This document shows, piece by piece, positions 1 through 7,346 of a stretch of 23,259 nucleotides of DNA. A program made the position numbers and the translations under genes. Source of the stretch: a bacterium (GTDB lineage Bacteria; Patescibacteria; Dojkabacteria; JAKAPS01; JAJZLI01); the NCBI GenBank assembly GCA_021805885.1, contig JAJZDR010000032.1, positions 1-23,259 of the forward strand. The letters are read 5' to 3'. The stretch's first letter is position 1. Each line of letters begins with the position of its first letter. The notes below the pieces were generated by a model that worked only from the letters and a program-made list of their open reading frames with translations, made no database searches and had not been told where the DNA came from.

Positions 1-673
1 ATATCCCCTTAGACATCCTTATACCATCTTTGGAGTCTTGATTTAGAAGGGTAAATCTTTGTGGATCAAGTAGAGCAAATTGACGATATATCCAATTACC
101 TAGTCTCAAAACATCACTTTGTTCATATAAATCAGCCCCACTCCTCCCACTGTCTTCTTCCACAGCCTGAAAAGCTTTTTCATGATCAATTGTAGGAACA
201 ACAACATGAAAATCAGAAATCCCAAGTGACTCTAAAAAGGTTGAGTCTAAATCAAACATAAAGTGATATAATGAATCAATATCTCTTAATATACCAGGAT
301 CTTTTTTTGCATAATATGCACATGTCATTGCATTAGATGTTATAAATCTATCAAACAGCACATATGTCGGCGCCTCAAAACTACTAAGGTGTGTCTTTAA
401 TGTAGGAACAGTCTCAAGTCTATTTAATGCATATATAGCCATTCTTTGATATATATCAATACTTGAATCATCCTTACTTAAAAGTCTCTGTATTATTTGA
501 CCCCACAAGGCATCATATTGAGGGTAATCTACAGTCAATACGTTATATCCCAATCCTGAAATTATATCAGCCATTTCCTCCGTAGCAGAACCCTTACCAG
601 AACCATCAATACCATCTATCACAGATATTCTGAAATTATTCCTATGTAATGTTTCTTCACACATAAATTCCAT
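1..673 (-). CDS. tmk: Thymidylate kinase (dTMP kinase), 5' part, runs off window edge
   Basis: I translated the reverse strand by hand: about 224 codons are open from the ATG at 673 to the window edge, so the 3' end is missing. The protein has a P-loop, GIDGSGKGS, at about residues 21-29, an ALNRLE stretch like the nucleotide kinase core, and a DRFITSNAM motif that matches the DR-x-x-x-S-x-A signature of dTMP kinases. The family phosphorylates dTMP to dTDP in the cytosol for DNA synthesis. An in-frame TGA six codons upstream limits the start to the ATG at 673 or the one at 664. I prefer 673 because a -10 box ends 10 nt before it. At 224+ residues it is already longer than many bacterial Tmk proteins (about 205-215), so it may belong to a longer subfamily. 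A related deoxynucleoside kinase is the main alternative. Confidence 0.8.
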   Translation of the reverse strand, partial: MEFMCEETLHRNNFRISVIDGIDGSGKGSATEEMADIISGLGYNVLTVDYPQYDALWGQIIQRLLSKDDSSIDIYQRMAIYALNRLETVPTLKTHLSSFEAPTYVLFDRFITSNAMTCAYYAKKDPGILRDIDSLYHFMFDLDSTFLESLGISDFHVVVPTIDHEKAFQAVEEDSGRSGADLYEQSDVLRLGNWIYRQFALLDPQRFTLLNQDSKDGIRMSKGI

Positions 674-682
674 ATGCTGCCT

Positions 683-711
683 ATAGTATCACCGCAAAAT
701 AAAAAACTCAA
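683..711 (-). promoter_or_regulatory. Promoter of tmk, near-leaderless
   Basis: On the reverse strand there is TTGAGT (711-706), a 17-nt spacer, and TACTAT (688-683). The normal initiation point, 7-8 nt past the -10, falls at about 675-676, leaving a leader of only 2-3 nt before the ATG at 673. The AGG between the -10 and the ATG would then not be in the transcript. Confidence 0.6.
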
Positions 712-717
712 ATATGA

Positions 718-746
718 TTGATATAGCTGATCATTGATGGTAGAAT
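718..746 (+). promoter_or_regulatory. Promoter of the 773-1456 gene
   Basis: TTGATA (718-723), a 17-nt spacer, and TAGAAT (741-746) form a good sigma70-type promoter. Its -35 is only 6 nt from the -35 of the divergent tmk promoter, so the two are back to back and may compete or be co-regulated. The predicted start near 753 gives a leader of about 20 nt with no Shine-Dalgarno sequence. Confidence 0.6.
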
Positions 747-772
747 AATTATAGATCATCTAAAATAATATT

Positions 773-1456
773 ATGAGAAATATTAATATATCTGTAGTAT
801 TTGCAAGTTTATTTACAGCTTTGTATTTTTTTACAGCTTCTACATTTGCTGCAACCACAGTGAATACTAACCCAAATTTTACTAAATTCGGATTTCCGAC
901 TGTGTTAAAAACATTAAATGTAGTTAATAATAAAAGTTATACATTTACATCTGATGGTATAACAGTAACAATCCCATCTGGGGCATTTGGAGAAAATGCA
1001 AAATTTGAATTATTAATGGGTATGGACAATACTTTTAATAAATTATTACCAAAAGGAAATACTGTAGTTACAAATTTCGCATTCAAAGTAACAAATTCAT
1101 CAAATAGTAAGATCACAGATATATTTAAAAAACCAATCACAATATCAGTAAAAAATATTAATATCAATGCAAAAACTATCTATTATAATGTGACTCCAAC
1201 AACACCCTTAAAAGTTGTTCAAAATCCAGTTCAAGCAACAATAATAGGCACTACACTAACCCATCAAAATCCAGTATCAGAAGTTGGTTGGGTAATAGCC
1301 ACTCCAACAAATTCTTTACAAAAAACCATAGTTCCTATAAAGACTACTCCTCAAAGTTCATCTTCAGCAACTGAAGATATAATACTTGTAGTATTAGGAC
1401 TGTTAGTTATTGCATTTATTGGTAGGCAAATGATGCAAAATAAAATTCAAAAATAA
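773..1456 (+). CDS. Secreted, C-terminally membrane-anchored protein of unknown function
   Basis: I do not recognise the family. The 227-aa protein starts with a typical signal peptide: a basic residue, a hydrophobic core at about 7-20, and a likely cleavage after the Ala of STFA at about 26. The mature part (27-190) is rich in Thr, Asn, Val and Lys with alternating hydrophobic residues, as in beta-sandwich extracellular domains. It includes an ITVTIPSGAF stretch at 63-72 that resembles the short motif seen in ZU5-like surface domains, though this is only a resemblance. A Ser/Thr/Pro-rich linker (about 188-200) leads to one hydrophobic segment at 202-218 and a basic tail (QNKIQK), so the protein is probably anchored with the body outside. 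It is transcribed alone from its own promoter and no partner gene is nearby. No catalytic motif is visible. Confidence 0.75.
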   Translation: MRNINISVVFASLFTALYFFTASTFAATTVNTNPNFTKFGFPTVLKTLNVVNNKSYTFTSDGITVTIPSGAFGENAKFELLMGMDNTFNKLLPKGNTVVTNFAFKVTNSSNSKITDIFKKPITISVKNININAKTIYYNVTPTTPLKVVQNPVQATIIGTTLTHQNPVSEVGWVIATPTNSLQKTIVPIKTTPQSSSSATEDIILVVLGLLVIAFIGRQMMQNKIQK

Positions 1457-1561
1457 TTCCTTTCAATTAAATCATAGATTTCAGTACTGAAGGTGGTGGT
1501 AAGAGAGGAAAAACTGTATACCAAGAAGTTACACTGCAGATTCTTAAAGGAATATATAAGT

Positions 1562-2482
1562 TTATTTTGTTTTTAGTAAATTATCAGTAAACTTGATTGA
1601 TTCTGCAATAAATAACTCGAGTGGTTTATAATTGTCTTTTGTTTGAGCAAGCTCTAAATATTTATAGTAAGCAAATTTTCTTTCTTTAACCACCAATGGA
1701 GGCATTAACCCAGCATATAAAGCCTCAGCAAGCATAATAAGCCGTCCTGTTCTACCATTACCATCACTAAATGGGTGTATTTGTTCAAATCTAGCATGTG
1801 TCTTTGCTAACAATTCTATTATATCTTCAGTTGGATTAATTAAATCATGCACAAGTTCTCTAATCAAATCAGGAACTTTAACCCAGTTTGACAATGGTAC
1901 ATGTGAACCCATAATTCGCACAGAGTGCCTACGATACTGCCCAGCGTCTCCTATAATGTCATTCATCAATCGTAAGTGTATACCTAATATTAGATCTTCA
2001 TCAATGACAAAATTATTTGCTCTATCAACAATTTGATCAAGCAACCAATACAGAGCGCTTTGATGGTTTTGCGCTTCAACCTGTTCAATGAGAGTACGAT
2101 TTGCAAGTACTTTATGTTTAAATATAACGTCATTAACATCCAAAAGAGTCATAGTACTACCTTCAATAGTATTGGTATGATATGTCAGATAAAGAGTGAG
2201 TTTATCAAGAATATTCTTATTATTTATAATTTTTTTTGCTGTTGTTTGTAATCTAATTGCATTACACTTTGTATCTTTCAATACATTCTCATCAACATCG
2301 TCTATACCAACAACTTGAAAATATAATTTTTCTATCTCTTGCACTGACCTTGAGCGTGGAATTGATCTCTCATTAACCCATGAATTGAGTGTTGCAAAAG
2401 ATACATTCAAAGCATAAGCCAGTTTCTCTTGTGACCAACCAGAAGCATACAAAATAGATTTTAACTGATTTTTATATTCCAT
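1562..2482 (-). CDS. Fic-domain AMPylase-type protein with N-terminal HTH
   Basis: The Fic core motif is intact: HPFSDGNGRTGR, the H-x-F-x-D-G-N-G-R-x-x-R signature of proteins that transfer AMP, or another nucleotide moiety, from NTP to a protein hydroxyl. The sequence TNTIEG, well upstream of the core, fits the autoinhibitory (S/T)-x-x-x-E-(G/N) helix. Because it lies N-terminal in the same chain, this is a class II (self-inhibited) Fic protein. The first 60 residues (SQEKLAYALNVSFATLNSWV) look like an XRE-type helix-turn-helix, so it may bind DNA and possibly its own promoter (inference). An upstream in-frame TTG at 2503 would extend the protein by 7 residues, but it lies inside the promoter, so I use the ATG at 2482 (306 aa). 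It is monocistronic with no separate antitoxin gene. The target is unknown; it could be a toxin, a regulator or a housekeeping modifier. Confidence 0.9.
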   Translation of the reverse strand: MEYKNQLKSILYASGWSQEKLAYALNVSFATLNSWVNERSIPRSRSVQEIEKLYFQVVGIDDVDENVLKDTKCNAIRLQTTAKKIINNKNILDKLTLYLTYHTNTIEGSTMTLLDVNDVIFKHKVLANRTLIEQVEAQNHQSALYWLLDQIVDRANNFVIDEDLILGIHLRLMNDIIGDAGQYRRHSVRIMGSHVPLSNWVKVPDLIRELVHDLINPTEDIIELLAKTHARFEQIHPFSDGNGRTGRLIMLAEALYAGLMPPLVVKERKFAYYKYLELAQTKDNYKPLELFIAESIKFTDNLLKTK

Positions 2483-2491
2483 AACTTTATA

Positions 2492-2520
2492 ATAATAACA
2501 CAAACTATATAAAGTTTCAA
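2492..2520 (-). promoter_or_regulatory. Promoter of the fic gene, leaderless geometry
   Basis: On the reverse strand there is TTGAAA (2520-2515), a 17-nt spacer, and TATTAT (2497-2492). Only 9 nt separate the -10 from the ATG at 2482, so transcription should start 0-3 nt before the start codon. This also argues against the upstream TTG start at 2503. The 2504-2724 spacer otherwise holds only the argS promoter and ribosome binding site. Confidence 0.65.
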
Positions 2521-2678
2521 TATTTTATACAGATCAGACAAAGGTATCTCAAATTCCATGATGACAAGATTACTCTTTATATATCTTAAAAAAAAGGATT
2601 CTACAGATTTAGAACTTTTACTTTTAAAATTAGGTTTCATCCGTAAAACCTTTCTAACGATAATAAAACTTCTAAACA

Positions 2679-2707
2679 TTCAAAAAATACTATGTGTGTG
2701 TTAAAAT
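2679..2707 (+). promoter_or_regulatory. Probable promoter of argS (extended -10)
   Basis: TTCAAA (2679-2684), a 17-nt spacer, and TAAAAT (2702-2707), with TG one base before the -10 (extended -10). The predicted start is near 2714, so the leader would be about 11 nt. A TACTAT at 2688-2693 is a weaker alternative -10. Confidence 0.4.
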
Positions 2708-2712
2708 TTAAC

Positions 2713-2718
2713 AAAGGA
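2713..2718 (+). promoter_or_regulatory. Shine-Dalgarno site of argS
   Basis: AAAGGA lies 6 nt before the ATG at 2725. It is the only clear, well-spaced ribosome binding site I found in the window, and it fixes the argS start. Confidence 0.6.
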
Positions 2719-2724
2719 TATTAA

Positions 2725-4365
2725 ATGGAAGACAAAATTAAAAATAAAATAATTCAAATATTAAAGAGTGAGTATGATATAGATACTTCGATACCTTTGT
2801 TTATACCAAAAATAACCGTACCTTCTATGAATCATGGTGACTACTCTACAAATATAGCATTAATACTTGCAAAAAAACTGAACCAAAACCAAAAAGATAT
2901 TGCAGAAAATATCAAATCACACTTAGAGGGTTTTGAGTGTATAGTAGATGGTGGATTTATTAATATATGGATACCTAAAGATATACTGATAAAAAATCTG
3001 GACATTAGTAATACAATAGAGAAAAAAACTGAGAAAGTTCTTGTTGAATACTCTTCCCCCAATATTGCAAAACCACTACATATAGGGAATTTAGTCTCTA
3101 CAATAGTAGGGGATTCAATATATAGAATATACCAATACCTAGGTTATGATACTGTTAATGAAAACCATTTAGGAGATTGGGGAACACAATTTGGAAAACT
3201 ACTTTATGCAGTAGAACATTGGGGGGATAGTAAAAAGATAGAAGAAGATAAGAGTACAGAGCTTTTAAAACTATATATTAGGTTTCACAAAGAAGAAGAA
3301 AGCAATGAAGATTTAAAAGATAAAGGTAAAATATATTTTGAGAAGTTACAAAGTGGTGATAAAAATCTCTTAAAACTCTGGGAAAACTATAGATCTTGGA
3401 GTATAAAAGAAATAGAAAAGATATATAAAATGCTGGATATCAGCTTTGTAAACATGCATGGAGAGAGTTTTTATGAAGCATCTTCGAAAGAGATTATAAA
3501 AGATGCACTAAAAAGAAAAATAGCAAAAAAAGACAAAGATGGAAGTGTAGTTATAGATACTGGTGAAAAAATTCCTTTATTAATACAAAAATCTGATGAT
3601 ACAACTTTGTATTCAACAAGAGATCTTGCTGCATTAAAATATAGATGTGAAAATATGAAAGAGGATATTGTAATTTATGAGATAGGAGTAGAGCAAAAAC
3701 ATGCAATTGAGCAGATGGTAAAAGCTGCTACAATGCTGGGATACACAAAAAAAGCAACAATATATCTTATATTCAATGGATTCGTAAAATTACAAAACAA
3801 AGAGAAATTATCAACAAGAAAAGGAAACATTATTACCGTAGAAGAAGTAATAAAAGAGGTTGAAAAAGAAACAAAAAGTATAATGGAAAAAAGGGGAATA
3901 TCTAACAAGGATATTATTGAAAGTATAGCCTTGGGAGCAATTAAATTTAATATTCTAAAAAAACATTATTCTAAAGATACTGAATTTAATTGGAAAACTC
4001 TACTTGATTTTAATGGTAATACATCCACGTATCTACAATATACCTATGTAAGATGTAAAAGCCTACTTAATGGTATTATTTTAAAAAAAGATGATTTAGT
4101 ATTTGATAAGGATGAAGAGATTGTTCTACTTAGAAAGTTATACCATTTCAACAATGCTATTGATAATGCCAAATTATCACCTAATACGTTAGCTGAATAT
4201 TTACTTGATATAGCAAGATTATATAACAGCATATATCAAAAATATAACATATTAAAAGAAAATGACTCTATTCGAAATTCAAGACTTAAGCTTTCAGAAA
4301 AAACAATGGACACAATAAAAATAGGGTTAGGTCTTCTAGGTATAAAAACTGTAGATAAAATGTGA
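2725..4365 (+). CDS. argS: Arginyl-tRNA synthetase
   Basis: This class I aminoacyl-tRNA synthetase charges tRNA-Arg with arginine using ATP, in the cytosol. At 546 aa it is slightly shorter than most bacterial ArgRS proteins (about 550-580). Domains run in order: an N-terminal additional domain (about 1-85, with GDYSTNIALILAK), the Rossmann catalytic core with the HIGN form of the HIGH motif at 119-122 (preceded by SSPNIAKPL), the HLGDWGTQFG block at about 148-157, the KLSTRKGN form of the KMSKS loop at 361-368, and a helical DALR-type anticodon-binding domain (about 435-546). All the core motifs I checked are intact. It has its own promoter and ribosome binding site. Its TGA stop directly abuts the stop codon of the convergent GH1 gene, so there is no spacer in which a terminator could sit. 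Confidence 0.96.
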   Translation: MEDKIKNKIIQILKSEYDIDTSIPLFIPKITVPSMNHGDYSTNIALILAKKLNQNQKDIAENIKSHLEGFECIVDGGFINIWIPKDILIKNLDISNTIEKKTEKVLVEYSSPNIAKPLHIGNLVSTIVGDSIYRIYQYLGYDTVNENHLGDWGTQFGKLLYAVEHWGDSKKIEEDKSTELLKLYIRFHKEEESNEDLKDKGKIYFEKLQSGDKNLLKLWENYRSWSIKEIEKIYKMLDISFVNMHGESFYEASSKEIIKDALKRKIAKKDKDGSVVIDTGEKIPLLIQKSDDTTLYSTRDLAALKYRCENMKEDIVIYEIGVEQKHAIEQMVKAATMLGYTKKATIYLIFNGFVKLQNKEKLSTRKGNIITVEEVIKEVEKETKSIMEKRGISNKDIIESIALGAIKFNILKKHYSKDTEFNWKTLLDFNGNTSTYLQYTYVRCKSLLNGIILKKDDLVFDKDEEIVLLRKLYHFNNAIDNAKLSPNTLAEYLLDIARLYNSIYQKYNILKENDSIRNSRLKLSEKTMDTIKIGLGLLGIKTVDKM

Positions 4366-5700
4366 TTAAACTTTTCTTGTTGCTATTATTTTTTGATATT
4401 CTCTTGCACTCTCTCTTACAGTTCTTTCTCCTGTTTGAGGATCAAAACCTATTAACCCAAAATCACCCAACCATCCCTCATGTAATTCAAAGTTACTAAC
4501 CAAACTCCAATGAATATACCCTCTAACATCAACTCCTTCACTTAGAGCTCTCATCACATTATACAAGCTTTCCTTTAAAAACCATGATCTTTGCCTATCT
4601 TTTGAATCTGCAACGCCATTTTCAGTAATTATAATTGGTAACCTATATCTCTCTAAAGACATAAGTATATGGTATATACTCTCAGGGTTTAGGTACCATC
4701 CCAAATCTGATCTTGGTTCAACATCCGGGTTTTGAAAATTATTTTTTTGTGGATTAATACCCTTATGAACATTATGCATATAGTGATTTAACCCAATAAA
4801 ATCCATATCACCTACTAGTTGAGGAAGAAAAAAATCATTACTAAGTGTCCTAACTATTTTTGCACCTAGTCTATCTTTAAAGCTATTTGATGAGGGTTCT
4901 ACATGAAGAAGAGGTATAGATGTCGAAACTTCTACAGAATCTCCATAAATGCCTTTAATTTTACTATATGATCTTTTATGTGTTTCTATTAAGTTTTTTC
5001 TAACTTTTTTTGCATGAATAAGACTCCTCTTACATGGAGGCCATTTTCCTTGTAAATAACCCATCGAGGTATAAAGATCAGGTTCGTTAAGAATAATAAT
5101 ATACTTTATATCTCTATTAAGAGCTTTTAATAATTTTTCCACGTATTCTGCAAAATTTACATCTGCTCCTTTAGATTCGAAACCACCCTTTTCTGAGAAC
5201 CACAATGGACTTGCAAAATGAAATAGTGTCATAACTGGTTCAATACCTCTTTGTATACAATCATCAATAAATCGTCTGTAATGGAGTATAACTTTTGGAT
5301 CAAAATTATCTTCTTGCGGTTCTATTCTTGAACGTTCCACAGATGTACGCACCATCTGAAGACCTAGATCTTGAGCTATATCTAGATCTTCTATATAACC
5401 ATCTTGTTCCCAACCAAGAGATCTTCCTCTTTTATAATTATCTTTGTCTTTTGCTTTGGATTTTATCCTATCCCATAATTCTTGAGGCAATTCTCTTCCA
5501 TTATTATTACCATAATCTGTGTGTTGAGAAGCTTCTTTTGCTCTTTTTTCTGCTGATCTCCCAAACGTAGAATCAGACCAATCACTATTATGATCATCGC
5601 CTTCCACTTGCATACCAGATACCCCAGCGCCAAACAAAAATTCATCAGGAATATCTAATTGTTCAGTATGTTCTTTATAGATTACACTTTCTTTTTCCAT
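4366..5700 (-). CDS. Glycoside hydrolase family 1 (beta-glycosidase)
   Basis: The 444-aa protein has the GH1 hallmarks: an N-terminal FLFGAGVSGMQVEGD block (about 21-35), the acid/base glutamate in LNEP (E206), the nucleophile glutamate in ITENG (E360), and the substrate-binding WSLVSNFE block near 398-405. Family members hydrolyse beta-glucosides, beta-galactosides or related sugars by a retaining mechanism. The TLFHFASPLW form of the block at 158-167 looks closer to archaeal or thermophilic beta-glycosidases than to phospho-beta-glucosidases; that is an impression, not an alignment. No signal peptide is visible, so it is probably cytosolic. There is no sugar transporter or PTS gene beside it, and the gene stands alone between convergent argS and the peptidase gene. 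Its substrate cannot be told from sequence. The start at 5700 is supported by a TATAAT box 22 nt upstream. Confidence 0.93.
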   Translation of the reverse strand: MEKESVIYKEHTEQLDIPDEFLFGAGVSGMQVEGDDHNSDWSDSTFGRSAEKRAKEASQHTDYGNNNGRELPQELWDRIKSKAKDKDNYKRGRSLGWEQDGYIEDLDIAQDLGLQMVRTSVERSRIEPQEDNFDPKVILHYRRFIDDCIQRGIEPVMTLFHFASPLWFSEKGGFESKGADVNFAEYVEKLLKALNRDIKYIIILNEPDLYTSMGYLQGKWPPCKRSLIHAKKVRKNLIETHKRSYSKIKGIYGDSVEVSTSIPLLHVEPSSNSFKDRLGAKIVRTLSNDFFLPQLVGDMDFIGLNHYMHNVHKGINPQKNNFQNPDVEPRSDLGWYLNPESIYHILMSLERYRLPIIITENGVADSKDRQRSWFLKESLYNVMRALSEGVDVRGYIHWSLVSNFELHEGWLGDFGLIGFDPQTGERTVRESAREYQKIIATRKV

Positions 5701-5722
5701 AATAAATACTTATTGATACTAA

Positions 5723-5728
5723 ATTATA
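5723..5728 (-). promoter_or_regulatory. -10 box of the GH1 gene
   Basis: A consensus TATAAT reads on the reverse strand at 5728-5723, 22 nt before the ATG. No good -35 is seen at 16-18 nt. The leader would be about 15 nt and has no Shine-Dalgarno sequence. Confidence 0.4.
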
Positions 5729-5799
5729 CTATATACAAGACTATAAGGACATTACTCCCCATAACTAAATCAATAGGTTTTATGACGATTTGAGGTAAT

Positions 5800-7188
5800 T
5801 TAATTAGGTGTAAACAATACAGCTTGAGTTACTGATGATATAGAGTAATGTTGGTTAAATATCAAATTGGCTCCCAGAGCAGGATCATTCATCAAATATT
5901 CTCCATTTGATAGAACTTTTGTTAATAAAACATAGTGATATCCATATCCAACAGATACGATAACAGGATGATTATCATTTAGTTGAGTATTTATACTTGT
6001 CCAATTTACATAACCTCCAAATAAGCTTCCAAGGGGTGTAACATTGAATATTCCAAGCCCATTCCAGTTAAATAAAGGTCCTTCAAAATTAGATGGATTT
6101 TCAGCTATTGTAGCTGGAGTTATATTATAACCATAATATTTAGCATCCATTGCTACAGCCGTTATCAAACAACCAACCTCACCGATTGTATAACCACTGT
6201 ATCCTAAACCTATATTAGCCCATGCAGGATTACCTTGATTATAGTAGTAACCTTGTGGTGTAGCTACAATATGCTGCTCTGAGGATACATTACTCGATAT
6301 TTGAGCTAACTGTGTACCGTTAGCTGAAGCTTGGGGTAGTGTAGTAGTAGATTGCCCTAAATTTGTTGTATTGTTAGGAGTATTTTGGTTATTTTGTGCA
6401 ATATTATTGGTATTTGAAGGTGTATTTACAATAGGAGATAGTGTTTGACTAGGAATGAATATTATTTCACCTGGATTTACTGATAATGTTGTTGTGGAAC
6501 TTAGTGTATTCCAGCTTTCAATACTACTTTCTGGAACATTAAACTTAGTTGATATAGATTGAAGTGTATCTCCAGGTTGTATAGTATATGTACTACCTGG
6601 TACAGGAACTATATTAAGCTTTTGACCAGGGGTTAGTGTGGATGATTTTAGGTTATTTGACCACTGTATAACATTGGCTGATGTATTAAATTGTGTTGCT
6701 ATGGATTGGAGTGTGTCTCCTTTTTTTACTGTATACAGGTTTATTAAAGCATAATTATTAGATTTCACGCTTGATTTAGTTAAATTACTTCCTGGAGCCT
6801 GAGAACTTACATCTGACAGAATACTATTTTGAAGATTAGCCTTTATACCATAGGCCTTTCTAATGCCTACACTCTTATTATTAAGATTATTTACATTCAT
6901 CATAAAAAACATAAAGAATGAGAAAATAAATATGGATAAAACTGAAAGCATTAAGAAAGGTTTATATAAAGATCCTCTCTCAAAGTAGAATTTTTGTAAT
7001 AAATTAACCTTTATAAAATTGACTTTTACTAGGATTCTATCAGATTTTTGTATGTAATAGTAGACAAGATCAGACCTATCATCAATGTATGTTTGTAATG
7101 AGTTATGAAGTTGAACAAATATATCTAGTTTAGTTTTAAAATCACGACCCCATATCCGAGGTCTAACCACATCATCAATATCAAACAT
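5800..7188 (-). CDS. Membrane-anchored protein with two LysM repeats and a C39-like cysteine peptidase domain
   Basis: From the ATG at 7188 the protein has 462 residues. A soluble N-terminal head of about 76 residues (unrecognised, probably cytosolic) is followed by one membrane segment (about 77-97), then two LysM repeats (about 151-195, YTVKKGDTLQSIA; about 200-246, YTIQPGDTLQSIS), which bind peptidoglycan. A Thr/Asn/Gln-rich linker (about 247-306) leads to a C39-like domain with C340 in GEVGCLITAVAM, H418 in YGYHYVLL and D435 in MNDPAL, matching the Cys-His-Asp set of that superfamily. It probably acts outside the membrane on wall peptides or proteins (inference). A TTG at 7200 would add four residues. 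It has its own promoter. The order of parts (head inside, LysM, peptidase outside) is type II topology. Confidence 0.85.
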   Translation of the reverse strand: MFDIDDVVRPRIWGRDFKTKLDIFVQLHNSLQTYIDDRSDLVYYYIQKSDRILVKVNFIKVNLLQKFYFERGSLYKPFLMLSVLSIFIFSFFMFFMMNVNNLNNKSVGIRKAYGIKANLQNSILSDVSSQAPGSNLTKSSVKSNNYALINLYTVKKGDTLQSIATQFNTSANVIQWSNNLKSSTLTPGQKLNIVPVPGSTYTIQPGDTLQSISTKFNVPESSIESWNTLSSTTTLSVNPGEIIFIPSQTLSPIVNTPSNTNNIAQNNQNTPNNTTNLGQSTTTLPQASANGTQLAQISSNVSSEQHIVATPQGYYYNQGNPAWANIGLGYSGYTIGEVGCLITAVAMDAKYYGYNITPATIAENPSNFEGPLFNWNGLGIFNVTPLGSLFGGYVNWTSINTQLNDNHPVIVSVGYGYHYVLLTKVLSNGEYLMNDPALGANLIFNQHYSISSVTQAVLFTPN

Positions 7189-7224
7189 TAAGATAATCAA
7201 ATTAAATTAAGGCAGATCTAAATT

Positions 7225-7253
7225 ATTATACATAAAGAGTGGTATCATGTAAA
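7225..7253 (-). promoter_or_regulatory. Promoter of the LysM/C39-like peptidase gene
   Basis: On the reverse strand there is TTTACA (7253-7248), a 17-nt spacer, and a consensus TATAAT (7230-7225). The predicted start is near 7218. The leader is about 30 nt to the ATG at 7188 (18 nt to the TTG at 7200) with no Shine-Dalgarno sequence. The rest of the 7201-7346 gap shows no gene and no clear terminator for the kinase gene upstream. Confidence 0.65.
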
Positions 7254-7346
7254 CATCAATATACAGATGGGGAGTTTTAAGTTGATACAAAGGCAATATT
7301 TTGATCAAATAAAGTACTCATAAGACCTATTTATAGTAAAATTTCA

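Noticed and set aside
2483..2503. TTG start that would extend the Fic protein by 7 residues
   Set aside because: It lies upstream of or within the -10 region (2497-2492), so it would not be on the transcript.
2461..2679. 72-codon minus-strand frame over the fic promoter
   Set aside because: It starts with a real ATG (2679), but it runs across the fic promoter and into the fic start in another frame, has no motif and no ribosome binding site. I cannot exclude a small peptide.
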